From Persicaria tinctoria (taxonomy: Eukaryota; Streptophyta; Magnoliopsida; Caryophyllales; Polygonaceae), in contig JBANSL010000003.1 in NCBI GenBank assembly GCA_037127255.1, positions 48,150,814-48,214,813 on the forward strand: a DNA stretch of 64,000 nucleotides, given 5' to 3'. Below, one piece after another: positions 22,524 through 34,394 of the stretch; positions within the stretch are counted from its first letter, which is position 1; the number at the start of each line of letters is the position of its first letter. The position numbers and the translations under genes are program-made. Below the pieces are notes generated by a model. The model was not told the origin of the DNA and searched no databases. It worked only from the letters and a program-made list of their open reading frames with translations.

Positions 22524-23852
22524 CTAGAGGATGGTATTGAGGTCATGGAGGGCTAGGTTGGAATTCAGGAGGTGGTCTTTCAGCGGCTTGGTTTTTGAAC
22601 AGGAGAAACCAGGATGGTCTCGAGCATGAAAATTATAGTTGTTGTACCTTGGTGCCCCATTGAAGTCTTGATTTTTATACATATCGGCATTTTTGTACAT
22701 GTCCTTCATATATCTAACCTCCTCAGCTTGTTCCTCTACTTTGTCGAAATTATACAACTCGCATGATGAAATGGAATGATCTGTCCCACTACAGAACTGA
22801 CAAGGAATGATCGACTTTGATGATGTAGAACAAGCAGCTTGTGTAGATGGAGTCTTTGATAACAATTGACCCAAACACTTCACCTCAAAAGAGAGAACAT
22901 CTAGCTTAGCATCCCTCATGGTGTCAGCACCCACCTCAAACATACCAGCACTCTTCTTGGTGCTAGGTACAACTGATCTCCCAGTAGAGTATTTGCCACA
23001 GTTCTTTGTAGTCTTCTCAATAAATGCCAATGCCTCATCAACATTCTTCTCCATGAAAGTCCCACCAGATGAGGAATCAATCATAAACCTAGTAGCGTCA
23101 TCGAGCCCTTTGTACAAGAGTTCAAGGAGATTCAGTTTTAGTTGACCCTAATGAGGACAATCAAGTAGAAGGTCCTTGAACCGTTCCCATGATTCGTAGA
23201 TATTTTCTCATGTTTGCATCTGAAAAGCATAAATCTTCATTCTCATTTCCTCTGTTTTATTCGGTGGGATGAACTTGTTTAAAAACTCAGAAGACAATGC
23301 ATCCCATGATGTTATAGAACCTTCAGGAATAGCATTGTATCGTGCCTTAGCTCTATCCCTCAAAGTAAAAGAGAAGGCACGCATCATAAGCTCATCCGGC
23401 TCAACTCCATGAATTTTAATGGTACCCATCAACTCCTTGTAGGTGGCCATGTGTTGATGAGGATTCTCAGAAAGAAGGCCCTCAAACCAATTTTGACGGA
23501 TCATCTGAATCAAGGATGGTTTCAGCTCAAAATTATTAGGAGTCAAGTTCTGAAATAGTACCCCAGGATTTGGAGTGTGTTGCTTCGGATCCATTCGCTG
23601 AGCAAGAGTAAGCAAACCAGCAGCTGGTTGTTGGGCGTCTGAAAGAACTAGCTGACGTTCTAGTTGAACACGGAGCTCATTAATCACTCGTGTACTTTCA
23701 GCTCTAGCGGCATCCAATTTAGCTTGGAGACGTGCATCGTTCTCCCCCATTTCTTTGACTTTGTGTTGTTCAGTAAGTCTTTTGTGAAAAGTCCTTCCAA
23801 GTTCAAAATCAAAAGGCAGAAGCTCTTTGTCTTTTCGGCCTTTCCGCATTGA
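22524..23852 (-). pseudogene. Athila-A gag (capsid and zinc knuckle)
   Basis: A minus-strand frame starting near MRKGRKDKELL (23852) encodes a retrotransposon gag domain with NWFEGLLSENPHQHMATYKE, FSFTLRDRAKARY and SEFLNKFIPPNKTEEMR. It is interrupted by two stops near 23208 and 23150, continues through YKGLDDATRFMIDSSSGG, and carries a CCHC zinc knuckle (C-x2-C-x4-H-x4-C, CQFCSGTDHSISSC, near 22790). A frame change near 22500 links it to the next block. Gag would coat the element's RNA in cytoplasmic particles. The stops rule out a full-length product. Confidence 0.82.
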
Positions 23853-23957
23853 ACTTGCAAAGTAATTAAAAACAAAGCCAAAATGAGACCAAATAAAAAA
23901 TAACAAACCGACTTAGAAAAACTAATTGAAAGGAATCAACTAATACTAGCTTAAGTG

Positions 23958-23973
23958 CCCGACAACGGCGCCA
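23958..23973 (-). other. Athila-A primer binding site, tRNA-Asp type
   Basis: The minus strand reads TGGCGCCGTTGTCGGG, close to the TGGCGCCGTTGCCGGGG primer site of plant Athila elements. It is separated by AGTTTT-like bases from ...CTATCA, the likely end of the 5' LTR. Confidence 0.82.
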
Positions 23974-23979
23974 AAAACT

Positions 23980-24577
23980 TGATAGGCTTGAAACCTACTC
24001 CCACAAGTGTATGGGATCGGTTGTAGAATATCAAGGTGTCGAACTCATGGACTATAGAAGTACTAATTGAATCATTGCAACCAGTTTGACCAAGCCAAAA
24101 TAGTAGAGAAATTTAGGTTTTATGATATAACTAATAAAAACAAATTAAAACAAGCCAACTGAAGTTTTGGGGAAATATGGAGAAAACATTCTAGAATTAG
24201 GGGAGGTTGCTGTAAAAATCAGTTATTACAATGCTGAAAAGTGTTGTCATCACCATGAAATTCAGCATTTTTGCATTAGAGGAGGTTGCTTTGTTTCCAT
24301 AACCATAAACCTTTGCTGTCATAACCATAAATCGGCTATTTTTGCACAAAGGAAGGTTACTGTGCTATACAAATTAACTAAAAAGTTCTTAAAAGTGTTG
24401 TAATAACCATAATCAGCTACATTTGCACACACGGGGGTTACTTTGTTGTATAAATCAGCTAAAAGGGATATGGGTTGCATAAGCCCCTATTTGGTATTGA
24501 TATCCTGATATGGGATATGGGTATGGATATCGCTGATATCCATATCCCTGTTTGGTATAAGGGTATATCGATGTCAA
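23980..24577 (-). repeat. Athila-A 5' LTR remnant and flank
   Basis: The 3' end of the 5' LTR (TGATAGGCTTG on the plus strand) begins beside the primer site. I cannot find the other LTR boundary or a second LTR copy, so its length is unknown. From about 24200 the sequence repeats GTTACTTTGTT/GGTTGCTTTGTTT and TAACCATAA phrases. From about 24460 it is rich in GATATC/GGATATGG, with a palindrome ATGGATATC/GATATCCAT near 24531-24551. Confidence 0.5.
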
Positions 24578-27493
24578 ATTGATGTAACGGCCCGGGATTA
24601 TCATTCCCGGGTTTCGTTTCGAGGGATGAAACCCCTCGTTAGGACCTTGCGCCCCGAGTACAGGTTGAAGGTTTGAAAGCCTAATCTGATGTTTTAAAAG
24701 TGGGATTTCATACCCAAATTCGAAGGGATCGTTGGAACCCCCGGGGAAGTCCCCTGTACTTGTCATAAGTCTAAGCGTGGAAAACCAGTAGTCATGCAAA
24801 TAGCGAAATCAAGTGTAATACAAGAGGGTGCCACGACAGAGCCGGGTCAAAACGGAGTCTAAAATGTAAATCCAAAACCAAAATCAAAGTTTGGTGAAGT
24901 CGATAACTCCAACGCTCACTCTCCGCCGAAGAAAATGACCCGCGTAATAAGTAAACAACACCAATGGGATGAACATAAATAATACCTAAAAACATTAATG
25001 GTGAGCGGGATCAGAATGATGCCCACCTGCTACATCTCAGCCCTAAGCACACATATACGCTATACCTAATAAAGATGCTTCTAGATGCAAGGCGGAATAT
25101 TAACACACTAGTATGCCTCTATGATCAAGTGCATAATAATAGATAGGGCCCTAGCAAAGAATACCAAATTGTATGTCCCTCTCCTACCTCCACCTCCTTC
25201 CGATAGGGCGGAGTCTGGCCATCTCGTGAAAGCATTCCATAATAATCGGGCGGCTCACAAGCCCAACCCATCCCTCAATGAAAAATAAAGCCCCGAGGCA
25301 GCTTTTGCAATCATGCTCATATTATAAGTAAAGGAAGTTCCATATGACTCGGTAGACTCAGGACGGGGCCCGATGGGACTGGGCCATCCTATGACCCTAG
25401 CAAGGACTCTAGTTACTTCACATATAACGGTCGTTCTATTCACATACGCATAAAGAAATAGAATGCTCAACGGTCAATGCAACCTAGCATGATACTACAT
25501 GGCATGCTGATCATGAATCCAAGCACCTAGTATATCATGAACATAAAGTAGGGAATATCTCTCTATCAATCTAAGTAAGCTCCGAAGAGACTTGCCTGGT
25601 ACTGCAGAACAGCAAAAGGCAATCAACCAGGCAATATAAAATCCGACACGTCACAGATGGTCACCTAACAAGTATAAGCACATGAATGAGTCTATCTCGA
25701 AGGCACAGAAAGCATAGAATTATCACACACACAACTTCACAACTTATCACAATAATCATCACATCATCATTTTCATCATCTTAACTTTATCTCGTAATCC
25801 ATCATCTCAACATCTCATACCATATTCAATATAATTCTCCAATTCATCAGCTTAAGACAATTCCAATTCATACTTAGCCAATTTGCATGCTATCATCTCA
25901 CAATCTTACTTAGCATATAATTGTATATCCTCATCATAATCATCTAACATTTAACCTCGCATAATAAATCACCACAAAACATACTATTAGTCACACATGT
26001 CATAACATCATGCTAGTAAACTCATTATTTTTAACATCGAACAGATGAGATTCCTAAGCTAGTTCCAAAACCATTTCAAAATTCGAGTCATATAGTTACA
26101 AATTCCGACATTTTGAAAATGCTCGCCAAATTCCCTTTTAAATCCGACAATACTCTTTTTAAATCTCCAAGTCTTATAATATTATATTTGTTTTAACTCA
26201 CCATAATATTTCAAATACCATTTCTTTAAAACACTTTCATAAAATATTTTCTAATTCCTTAAAATCTCAATCATTTTTATTTGCTCAAATCATCCCTTTT
26301 GAAATTACCAAACACACTCTTATTTTGTTAAAATTCCCAAAACCGACCCTTTGTTAAAACCCAAACCGAGCTCTCCTTGTTACAAAACATTTATTTTCTA
26401 GAAAGAAGGGCCCAATCCACTTTTGTTTATAAAACCCCCACTCGGCCCATCAAAATTAGGCCCAAAAGACCAACACATTACATTCCATTCCATTTCAGAA
26501 AAACCAGGTTTGACATTTAAAAGAAAAGAAGTGGGCCCAGAAAGCTAATGTGTAAAAAAAATGGAAAGGGCCCCAGGGTGAGTTGGCAAGTGAGGTGGAC
26601 GGTGGGCCTTGTCTTCTTCCTCATCTATCGAATGAAACAAGAAGAACGGAGACTTCTTTCGCCCGGAATAACCGAAGGGAAGGGAGAGGAGAGGGGAGGT
26701 CGGCGGCGGTGCTCGCGTACTCCGGCCACCCGGTCTCACCAGCCTCTCCGACACACACACACATACGAGACAAGAAGGAAGGGAGAAGCCTCACCGAGGG
26801 CCTTCGACGCCGGAAAGCTCGGAGCTCCAGGAAGGTGCGTCCGGGGCGTCAGGGAGGTTAAAGGTGGGAGCTTGGATTGATAGAATGTGAAAGAGAGGAA
26901 GAGCAAGCGAAATGGAGCCTTACCGAAGCGAAACGGGAAAACAGGTGCGAGGGGAGACGGTGGTGGCGCTGGCTGCGCTTGGGGCTCCGTCGGTTACTGG
27001 TGGCTCCGGGAAGGCGGTGTTGTTGCCTCAGATTTGAAGAGGGGAGTGTAGGAGGTGATGGGGCCTTGGGTTTCCTCCACGGAAAAACATGACGAGGAAG
27101 AGGAGAGGGACTGCGGTGGCGACAAAAGTGGTGACGATGGCGGCAGAAGGGTGGTGATGGGGGTGGTTGATGGTGGTGTTGAGGAGGTGAAGGTGTGAGG
27201 AGAGTCTCCGATGGGAGTTGGCGGGAGATGGTGACAGGGAAGGGATGGCGTGGGAATGGTGATGAATGACGAGGTAAGGGGGTGATTTGAAGGAGGTATG
27301 GGTGAGGGATTAAGTGTGAAATTGGGTAAACAATTACCCAGAAATAAATTCCGAATACGCGAATTTCGAACCCCGAAATGAAAGACGGATTCGATCTTTA
27401 AAGTTAAAAATTGGCCGGAATTCGTTTTAAATTCATTTTTAATTTCCTTTTTTCGAAAATTAATATTTTAAAAATCCGAGCCTTTACAATTGA
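24578..27493 (-). mobile_element. LARD-2 solo LTR with target duplication
   Basis: A single LTR of 2906 bases (24583-27488) begins TGTAACGGCC and ends GAGCCTTTACA and is flanked on both sides by ATTGA (24578-24582, 27489-27493). A lone LTR with an intact 5-bp duplication is the product of recombination between the two LTRs of a complete insertion. It has the same zones as the other LARD LTRs: hairpin block, AT-rich middle, GC-rich gene-like block (26550-27280). Frames inside it are not conserved in the other copies. Confidence 0.93.
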
Positions 27494-27566
27494 TATCCTT
27501 ATATACCCATCCCTTTGTAAAAATCCCCCACTTCATATACCCCAAAAAATTGAGATATGGGTTCTT
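27494..27566. other. Short spacer between solo LTR and Athila-B
   Basis: It continues the GATATCC-rich sequence found left of the solo LTR (24460-24577). Joined, the two parts make a GGGTATAT/ATATACCC inverted repeat into which the LARD inserted. Confidence 0.5.
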
Positions 27567-28266
27567 ATATCGCAAAGATGAGCACGGAACAAGACACTGA
27601 AGGCTGGTCGATATCGACTTACACTACTCGATATCGACCTACCCTTGGTCGAAAATCTCCAAATCGGCTCAAGACGACGAGCAGGCACGAAGAAGCTGAA
27701 GACAGGTCGATTTGAACCAGGATTGGTAGATATTAACCAAAGTACTACTCGATATTTTCCCCCAAAGCTGAGATCGAGTAACAGAAGTGAAGCCGAGAAA
27801 AGTGACTCAATATCGACCCAATGTGGTCGATATCGACCAACTCCCAGTGACGAGTCCGGCCGATTCCGAGTTCTAGTTCGAGCCCGAGCTGAAGATATTT
27901 CCAAGAGAATATTCCTTACACATTAAGACTTGAGAAGGTTTATCTTTTTATTTTTTTATTTATCCTAAGGGTGGAACAATTAATTACCCTATAGGATTTA
28001 TATTGTTTACCTAAATTAGATTTATTTATATCATAGTAGAATTATATCTTTAGATATAGGATAAATAGATTCCTTCCTTGGATAGCAAGGACTTGAGTCT
28101 ATAAATAAAGCCCATGGGGCTAGTTTTTATTAATTCAATTCTAGAGAGGAGAAGAGATAGCGAGTAGGAGAGAGAGAGAGGAGGCCGAGAGTGGTTTTGT
28201 CCTGCGAGAGCGGATTTGGCATCGATCGGTTGTAAGCTTTGGTTTATTTTAATGCAATTTAGTTTT
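27567..28266 (+). repeat. Athila-B 5' LTR, truncated at both ends
   Basis: This matches about 32863-33562 of the 3' LTR. It lacks roughly the first 240 bases of the LTR, and everything after TTTAGTTTT, including the LTR end, primer site and start of gag. The break lies at GTTTTGTCCTGC (28262-28273), a 12-base phrase also present inside the LTR at 28193-28204, which suggests a deletion or template switch at short homology. It contains a TATA box at 28100-28107 and three TCGATATCGA palindromes. Confidence 0.85.
28100..28107 (+). promoter_or_regulatory. TATA box in the Athila-B LTR
   Basis: TATAAATA, followed by AAGCCCATGGGGC. The same element stands in the 3' LTR (33396-33403) and in the related LTR fragment (38019-38026), so it is probably the element's promoter. 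Confidence 0.6.
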
Positions 28267-29592
28267 GTCCTGCTAGAGGCCAACAATGCTGCTCTCGCCC
28301 GTGAGAGAGCACACACTGAGCAGGAAGCTAAACGGAGAAGGCAAGCAGAGGCTGAGCTTGCCCAATACCCTACCACTGCGGAGGATTACATGCACCCGAC
28401 TCTTGTGGTGCCTGATTCGGCTATTCTAATGCCTCCTAATAATTTTGAGATTCGCACTGCCTTCCATATTGAAATTAAAAATAATGCTTTTCATGGAAGG
28501 TTTAACGAATGCCCTCTTGAACATATTACGAATTTTTCTGACATGTGCCAAACTCTTGCTGAAGGTACTACTCTGGAATATGTCAAGATGAAAGCTTTTC
28601 GTTGGTCTCTTGCGGGTCCAGCATTGAAGTGGCTTGAAGGTCTCCCTACGCGATCACTCACAACATGGGCAGAGGTTAGGAATGCATTCCTCAACAAGTT
28701 CTTTCCTCCCTCCAAGACAACGCTCCTTCGATAAAAGATTACAACTTTCAAACAAAAGCTTGGGGAACCACTAACACAAGCATGGGATCGATAAAAGGAT
28801 CTACTACAATCCTGCCCCACTCATGGGCAGCCACCATACATCATTTAGGAGATTTTCTACAATTCTCTTGATCTGGCGGCCAAGGAAAGGATCAATCACT
28901 TCACACAGTATGAGTACCTCACGCAGACACCAACAGAGGCATGGGCTACTATCGAAAGGCTCACCAATTTCGACAACACCTATGGGGACCCTGCAAACTA
29001 CGACGAAAACAACGACACATATACAAGGCCAGCCCCATCCATGCCTCTCTATGAGCCTCCCAAGGAGATTGATCCGGATGTCAAGGAGCAGTACTACAGA
29101 GATCAGAATCGCAAGCTCCTCAAGCAAGTCAAATATCTCTCTGCTAACCAGCCCTGCATTAAATGTGGCTCACAGCGGCACACCACTCCAGAGTGACCAC
29201 ATACAGAGCAAGTTAGGATGACAAAAACTCACGAGGAGATAGCTTACGCAGGGGGTCCCAATCGCTATATGGGGGACCAACGGCTCCATCAACCACAGTG
29301 GAACCAATGTGCCCCTAGGAACACCCCACCATATAGAGCTCCAGGACATCCAGAAAGGGACTAGCAGAAGGATGATCTACAGATGATCCTCGATGAGATG
29401 AGAAGGAATCAGGCACAACAGCAACAGTCTACAAGCGCCATCTAGACTCAACTCCAGGGCCTCAATACACGACTTAGGGACATGGATATCTGGAAGAAAA
29501 ATATGGAGACCCAAATGGGTCAAATCGCGCAACAGATCCCAAGACCAGCTAGAAAGCTCCCTAGGCACACAGATCCCAATCCTAAGGGGTAA
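28267..29592 (+). pseudogene. Athila-B gag (5'-truncated, with stops)
   Basis: The plus-strand frame encodes a Ty3/gypsy Athila-lineage gag: FEIRTAFHIEIKNNAFHGRF, EHITNFSDMCQTLAEGTT, FRWSLAGPALKWLEGLP, and VRNAFLNKFFPPSKT. A stop follows at 28732-28734. The same frame then continues with further stops through LAAKERINHF and YLTQTPTEAW to a CCHC zinc knuckle starting CIKCGSQRHTTPE, whose last cysteine codon is now TGA (29194-29196). After this come Q-rich sequence and KLRSGRELHEP near 29608, the usual gag-protease border. The start is lost to the LTR deletion. No full-length product is possible. Confidence 0.83.
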
Positions 29593-30784
29593 TCCGGACA
29601 CGTAGCTGCTATAAAGCTCAGGAGCGGTCGTGAACTGCACGAACCGGAGGTCGGAGAGGCGGACAACGGAATTGGACAACATGTCGAAACCGACCAAGCC
29701 TGGGTTGATATCGACCACCCTCAGGTCGATATTGACCCATCTGCACTAGCAACCCCAAAATCGACCACAAAAGTCGAAATCGACCATAACTAGGCCGATA
29801 TTGACCGACACCTGGTCGATGTCGACCCATCGAAAGCACCTTCGACAGCTAATTCCGCTCCGAAACCAAATAAGACGCTTCCGTTCCCTTCCAAGGTGCT
29901 GAAAGATCCCACTGCATGTAGGTTTAAACGCTTTGTTAAGATGCTTCAAGAACTAAATGTTTCAATTCCTTTTACAGAAGCTCTTCAGGAGATGCATGTT
30001 TATGTCAAGTTCCTCAAGGAAATCATTAGCAACAAGCGATCAATCACTGAAATCGTCGGCAACTGCAAAAGGATGGACTTCCCTGAGAAGAGACCTGACC
30101 CAGGTAAGTTTTCTATTACTGTGGGATTTGGACAATTTAAATATGAGGCATTGTGTGATCTAGGTGCAAGCGTGAGAATCATGCCCCTATCAATCTAGAA
30201 AAAAGGTAAAGATAGGATCAATAGAGCTTGTGGATGCCAAACTATACATGGCAAACAATACAGTAGTCATCCCTATAGGTATGGTTGATAATGTCCTTGT
30301 CCAGGTTGGTAAGTTCCATATTCCCGCTGATTTCCTTGTCATATATTACGCGGAAGATCCTACTTGCCCTATTATTCTTCGTAGACCTTTTCTAGCTACT
30401 ACAGATGCCAATATCAGCGTCAGGAAGCGATTGCTCACCTTCACGATAGGCAATGAGCTCTTAGAATTCTCTTTTGGTCCTACAAAGGAGGAAATTCCAT
30501 GGCTGGAGGTGAAGAGCATAGACGACCACGAAGGTGAGCTGCAGACTTGCCAAGAGCCTAAGTATGGGGTCCCTGTACTCGATGTCGACCATTTCGACTC
30601 GATATCGACTGACCCTAAGCCCAAAGATTTCTGTTTTGAGCACGAAAAGGTAAGTCCATGCATGATTTCTACTTCTCCTCCATGCGTTAAGAAATTTGAT
30701 AAGAATATTAGAGGAGAGAAGGCCCCGTGGAGAGCTAACCTGCGCAGGGTTAGGACTAGAAAGAAGAAGAAGGAAGCAAAATGA
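29593..30784 (+). pseudogene. Athila-B protease, with no pol after it
   Basis: The frame resumes with the Athila linker (RFVKMLQELNVSIPFTEAL, then VKFLKEIISNK) and the protease motif CDLGASVRIMPLSI. A TAG and a one-base frame change near 30195-30205 follow. The next frame (30230-30784) carries MVDNVLVQVGKFHIPADFLV and IILRRPFLATTDA (the ILGRPFLAT motif with G changed to R) and ends RTRKKKKEAK-stop. No reverse transcriptase, RNase H or integrase follows. Spacer residues between gag and protease include repeated VDID-type peptides encoded by the TCGATATCGA-like motif. Confidence 0.8.
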
Positions 30785-32616
30785 CTCTATGGAAGCAACC
30801 ACCTATCAGCTGAGCTTCCATATTATAACCAGGACCTAGATGATCCAGGAGAAGGGCCAAGCACAAGAGGGCCCAACATTGACGATTCTTAAAGCACAAG
30901 CGGAGAAGTCGGCCTAGCGACTCTAAAATCTAGAGCATGTACATAAAACTTTTGGATTTTCTTTAGGACTTTAAGACTTATGGTTTTGGTTTTGGTTTTG
31001 GTTTTGAATACTTCATGTGGGAAATCTTGTCTTCTTGCGAAAACTAACATTTTTCAGGTCGAAAACACAGGGATCAAGTGAAACTGTCGGACCAATCTGG
31101 TCGATATCGACTAGTACTAGTCGATATCGACCCCTGAGGTAGATTTCGACCAGAAGCAGAAAAGGGGAAACGGGTCGATTACGACCAGACTTACTCGATA
31201 TCGAGTGAGTTGGTCGATATCGACCCAAGTCCCGATTTCGACTAGCTGATCAGACTTGGAATCCGAAGAATGACGGTAGATATTGAGCACCACCTAGTCG
31301 ATATCGACTTCTGGCAATCTACTACAACCCTATTTCGACCTTACAACACGTTATTCAGTGAGTTCCTTCATTTACCCTTGTTTTGTTTTGTTTTTACAGT
31401 GAGGACACTGTATATTCTAAGTATGGGGTGGGAGAAAAGCTCATTATCATTATTTTATTGTTTTATTCTTGATTTTGCTACTACATGGTAAATTTTGGGT
31501 AAATTTTTAATTTTTATGCTTAATTGCTAAACTCAAAGTTTGTTTTATGAGACATCTCCCAAAGCTTGTAAATTGTTCAAAGAATTAGTGTCATGCAAGC
31601 TTTAATTGAACTCGACGATGCAAAATTGAATTCATTAGAAATATAGCATGAAATTGTCTAGTAAAGGGAAGTCACAATGAAGTGCATTATTTTCTTGAAA
31701 ACCATGAAATGAGGTAAAATTTGATATTTCTTTTGACATGGTGCATGAAAAAAGGATGGAGGATTTTATATTTTCCATATAATGCTCATATTGTTGTAAT
31801 CCTAGCCTTACCTATGCTTATGCATCACAAAAGCCATATTTGAGCCTTATTTCATATATTGCTCCACATGTTCTAAAATTTTCCCATTCTTTACCTTATT
31901 TTCTATTCGGGGATTATGTTGTGAGTGATGTTACATTACAGAGATATCATATGGTTGTTTATGTTATTATCATTATTGGAGTTTGGTAGGAATGATTGAA
32001 ATATATGGAAAATTTAATGAGTGAAAGAAAATCCAATCACCTCATGAGATAAAGGTAGATCGACCCTACTAGCTGAGATAATAGTTCGGTGAAATGGGAC
32101 ATAAAGGTGAGGAGTCTGAAGCACTAAGTATCCGGGGCCATTCATGACACCCATGTTTGTGACTCGCGAGAAGGCAATGCTGAGGTTAGAGAGGTAAAAG
32201 CATTATCTTGAAAAAAGCAATGAGCGATGAGAGAAATGTGAGAAATCAAATGAAGTAGGAATGTGATATGAAATTTTGGAAATTACTCTATTTCCCCGGA
32301 TCATTAGCACCACATGGCCAAAAATTTCCCCCCTTTAGCCTTTTACCAAATCTACTCCTTATTGAGCTTAATTAAAGTCCTCTTGATTATTAATGCTTTG
32401 TCACATGAATTGCTTTTGCATAACCCTCCTTTTGTGAGTAGATATTGCTTTTTATTGCACATGTATGGATTTGTGGCATTAGTACCTTTTCGATGATGGT
32501 AATTCATTTAAGGGTTATATAAGAATGAATCTGTGATGTTGAGAGTTTGAATTCTTCCCCTTAATAACCATACAAGTTATTGCTTGGGGACAAGCAAGCT
32601 TAAGTACGTGGTGATT
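30785..32616 (+). mobile_element. Athila-B 3' non-coding region
   Basis: Where pol should be, there is 1.8 kb of non-coding DNA. It contains five exact TCGATATCGA motifs (31095-31310), a tandem TGGTTT run (30989-31008), the Athila phrase GAGGACACTGTATATTCTAAGTATGGGGTGGG (about 31400-31432) and, at the end, TTGCTTGGGGACAAGCAAGC just before the 3' LTR. No open frame of note is present. Confidence 0.7.
31099..31132. repeat. 34-bp perfect palindrome
   Basis: Two GTCGATATCGAC palindromes flank TAGTACTA and the whole 34 bases from 31099 to 31132 read identically on both strands (outer bases GG...CC). Each half is itself the 12-bp palindrome repeated throughout Athila-B. Confidence 0.95.
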
Positions 32617-34324
32617 TGATGTCCATGTTTTATGCCATGTGTTTATATTTATTTCAGCTCCTTATTCCATCATTTTATGCATTATGGGTTGGGAATATAG
32701 TAAATTTATGTAGTTTATGCTTATTTGCCAGAAATAGAGATCTACATAAGTTTCTGTTTAATATTGCGGAATTTGGAGCCAATTCGGAGCAAAACCAAGC
32801 AGGACTGGAGGAGCACATGATGTCTATTGAAGGAGCTCGAAAAACGACGGAAGAGCGCCTGATATCGAGCAAAGCTGAGCACGGAATAAGACACTGAAGG
32901 CTGGTCGATATCGACTGACACTACTCGATATCGAACTAACCTTGCTCAAAAATCTCCAGATCGACTCGAGACAACAAGCAAACACGAAGAAGATGAAGAC
33001 AGGTCGATTTCGACCAGGATTGGTCGATATTGACTGAAGTACTACTCGATAATTTCCCCAGAGCCGAGATCGAGTAACAGAAGTGAAGCCGAGAAAAGTG
33101 ACTCAATATTGACCCACTGTGGTCGAAATCGACCAACTAACAGTGACGAGTCCGGTCGATTCCGAGTTCGAGTTCGAGCCCGAGCTGAAGATATTTCCAA
33201 GAGAAGATTCATTACACATGAAGACTTGAGAAGATTTATCTTTTTATCTTTTTATTTATCTTAAGGGTAGAAAAATTAATTACCCTATAGGATTTATCTT
33301 GTTTACCTAAATTAGATTTATTTATTTCCTACTAGAATTATATCTTTAGATATATGATAGATAGATTCTTTCCTTCGATAGCAAGGACTTGAGTCTATAA
33401 ATAAAGCTCATGGGGCTATTTTTTATTAATTCAATTCTAGAGAGGAGAAGAGATAGCGAGTAGGAGAGAGAGAGTGGAGGCCGAGAGTGGTTTTGTCCTG
33501 CGAGAGCGGATCTGGCTTCGATCGGTTGTAAGCTTTGGTTTATTTTAATGCAATTTAGTTTTCTTTTATGATTGATGTCTTTTGCTATGATGAAGAGTGA
33601 GTAGTCCACCTAATTCTAGGGTTGGGGTGAGCCCAATGATAGCCATGCATGCTTGAGGTAAAGATTCGACCTTTATTGTGTTTTGATCATCCACTGCCTT
33701 TTATATGTTTATTACCTATTTAATAGAGATTCAGGTTAACTTGGATTATAAACATAAAATTGGTAGATACAATTAGGGTTTCTTGAAAGAATTGTTTAAT
33801 TGTTGGAAAAGGCGAAATCTTGATCCTCTTATGAGAGTGCATGATTATTCCTCCTTATCTTGCCTTATGCATGTTTGGTTATCGTTTTTGCAAACCCCGT
33901 CCTTGGACTTTTTCTTTTACATTGTTTATTTCAAGATCCGTGAACTTTGCTTTTATTTCGTTTTCTGCATACTACTCGATTTCGACCAACACTGGTCGAT
34001 ATCGACTTCTAATTCTCGATCCAGAAAGATCGCTGCTTGTTTGTGTTTCTGCAGGTACAAGTCGATTTCGAGCAAACTGGTCGATATCGAGCAACTAGGT
34101 CGATATCGAGTGCCTTGATTGAATTCAACTACCTTCTGCACAGAAACCAGAAATCGACTGGATTTGGTCGATATCGATTTACCTGGTCGATATCGAGTGA
34201 ATCTCCTGAGTCGAAATCGACGTGAGATTTCCGCTGCCTAGATCCGCTGACACGCTTCGTCGAGGATCGATCCTGACCTCCTATTGCTACATCGGGAGGG
34301 AGTCTTGTAATTATATGCGTGGGC
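32617..34324 (+). repeat. Athila-B 3' LTR
   Basis: The LTR begins TGATGTCCATG right after a purine-rich GTACGTGGTGATT tract. Its first 950 bases match the 5' LTR and the fragment at 37310-38139. It holds a TATA box (33396-33403), an Athila U5-type phrase (CCTAATTCTAGGGTTGGGGTGAG, about 33609) and about seven exact TCGATATCGA motifs. The end is uncertain: I place it near GGGAGGGAGTCTTGTAATTATATGCGTGGGCA, based on the usual Athila pattern. No target duplication can be shown because the left end is lost. Confidence 0.72.
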
Positions 34325-34394
34325 AAGATCTGGTTTGATTTATATTTCTATATTTTGAACTCGATTTCCTCCTTACAACAGAATTCAACCATAC

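Noticed and set aside
27600..34230. Regularly repeated palindromes as a CRISPR-like array
   Set aside because: Spacing is irregular, the context is an LTR element in a plant genome, and no cas-like genes exist.
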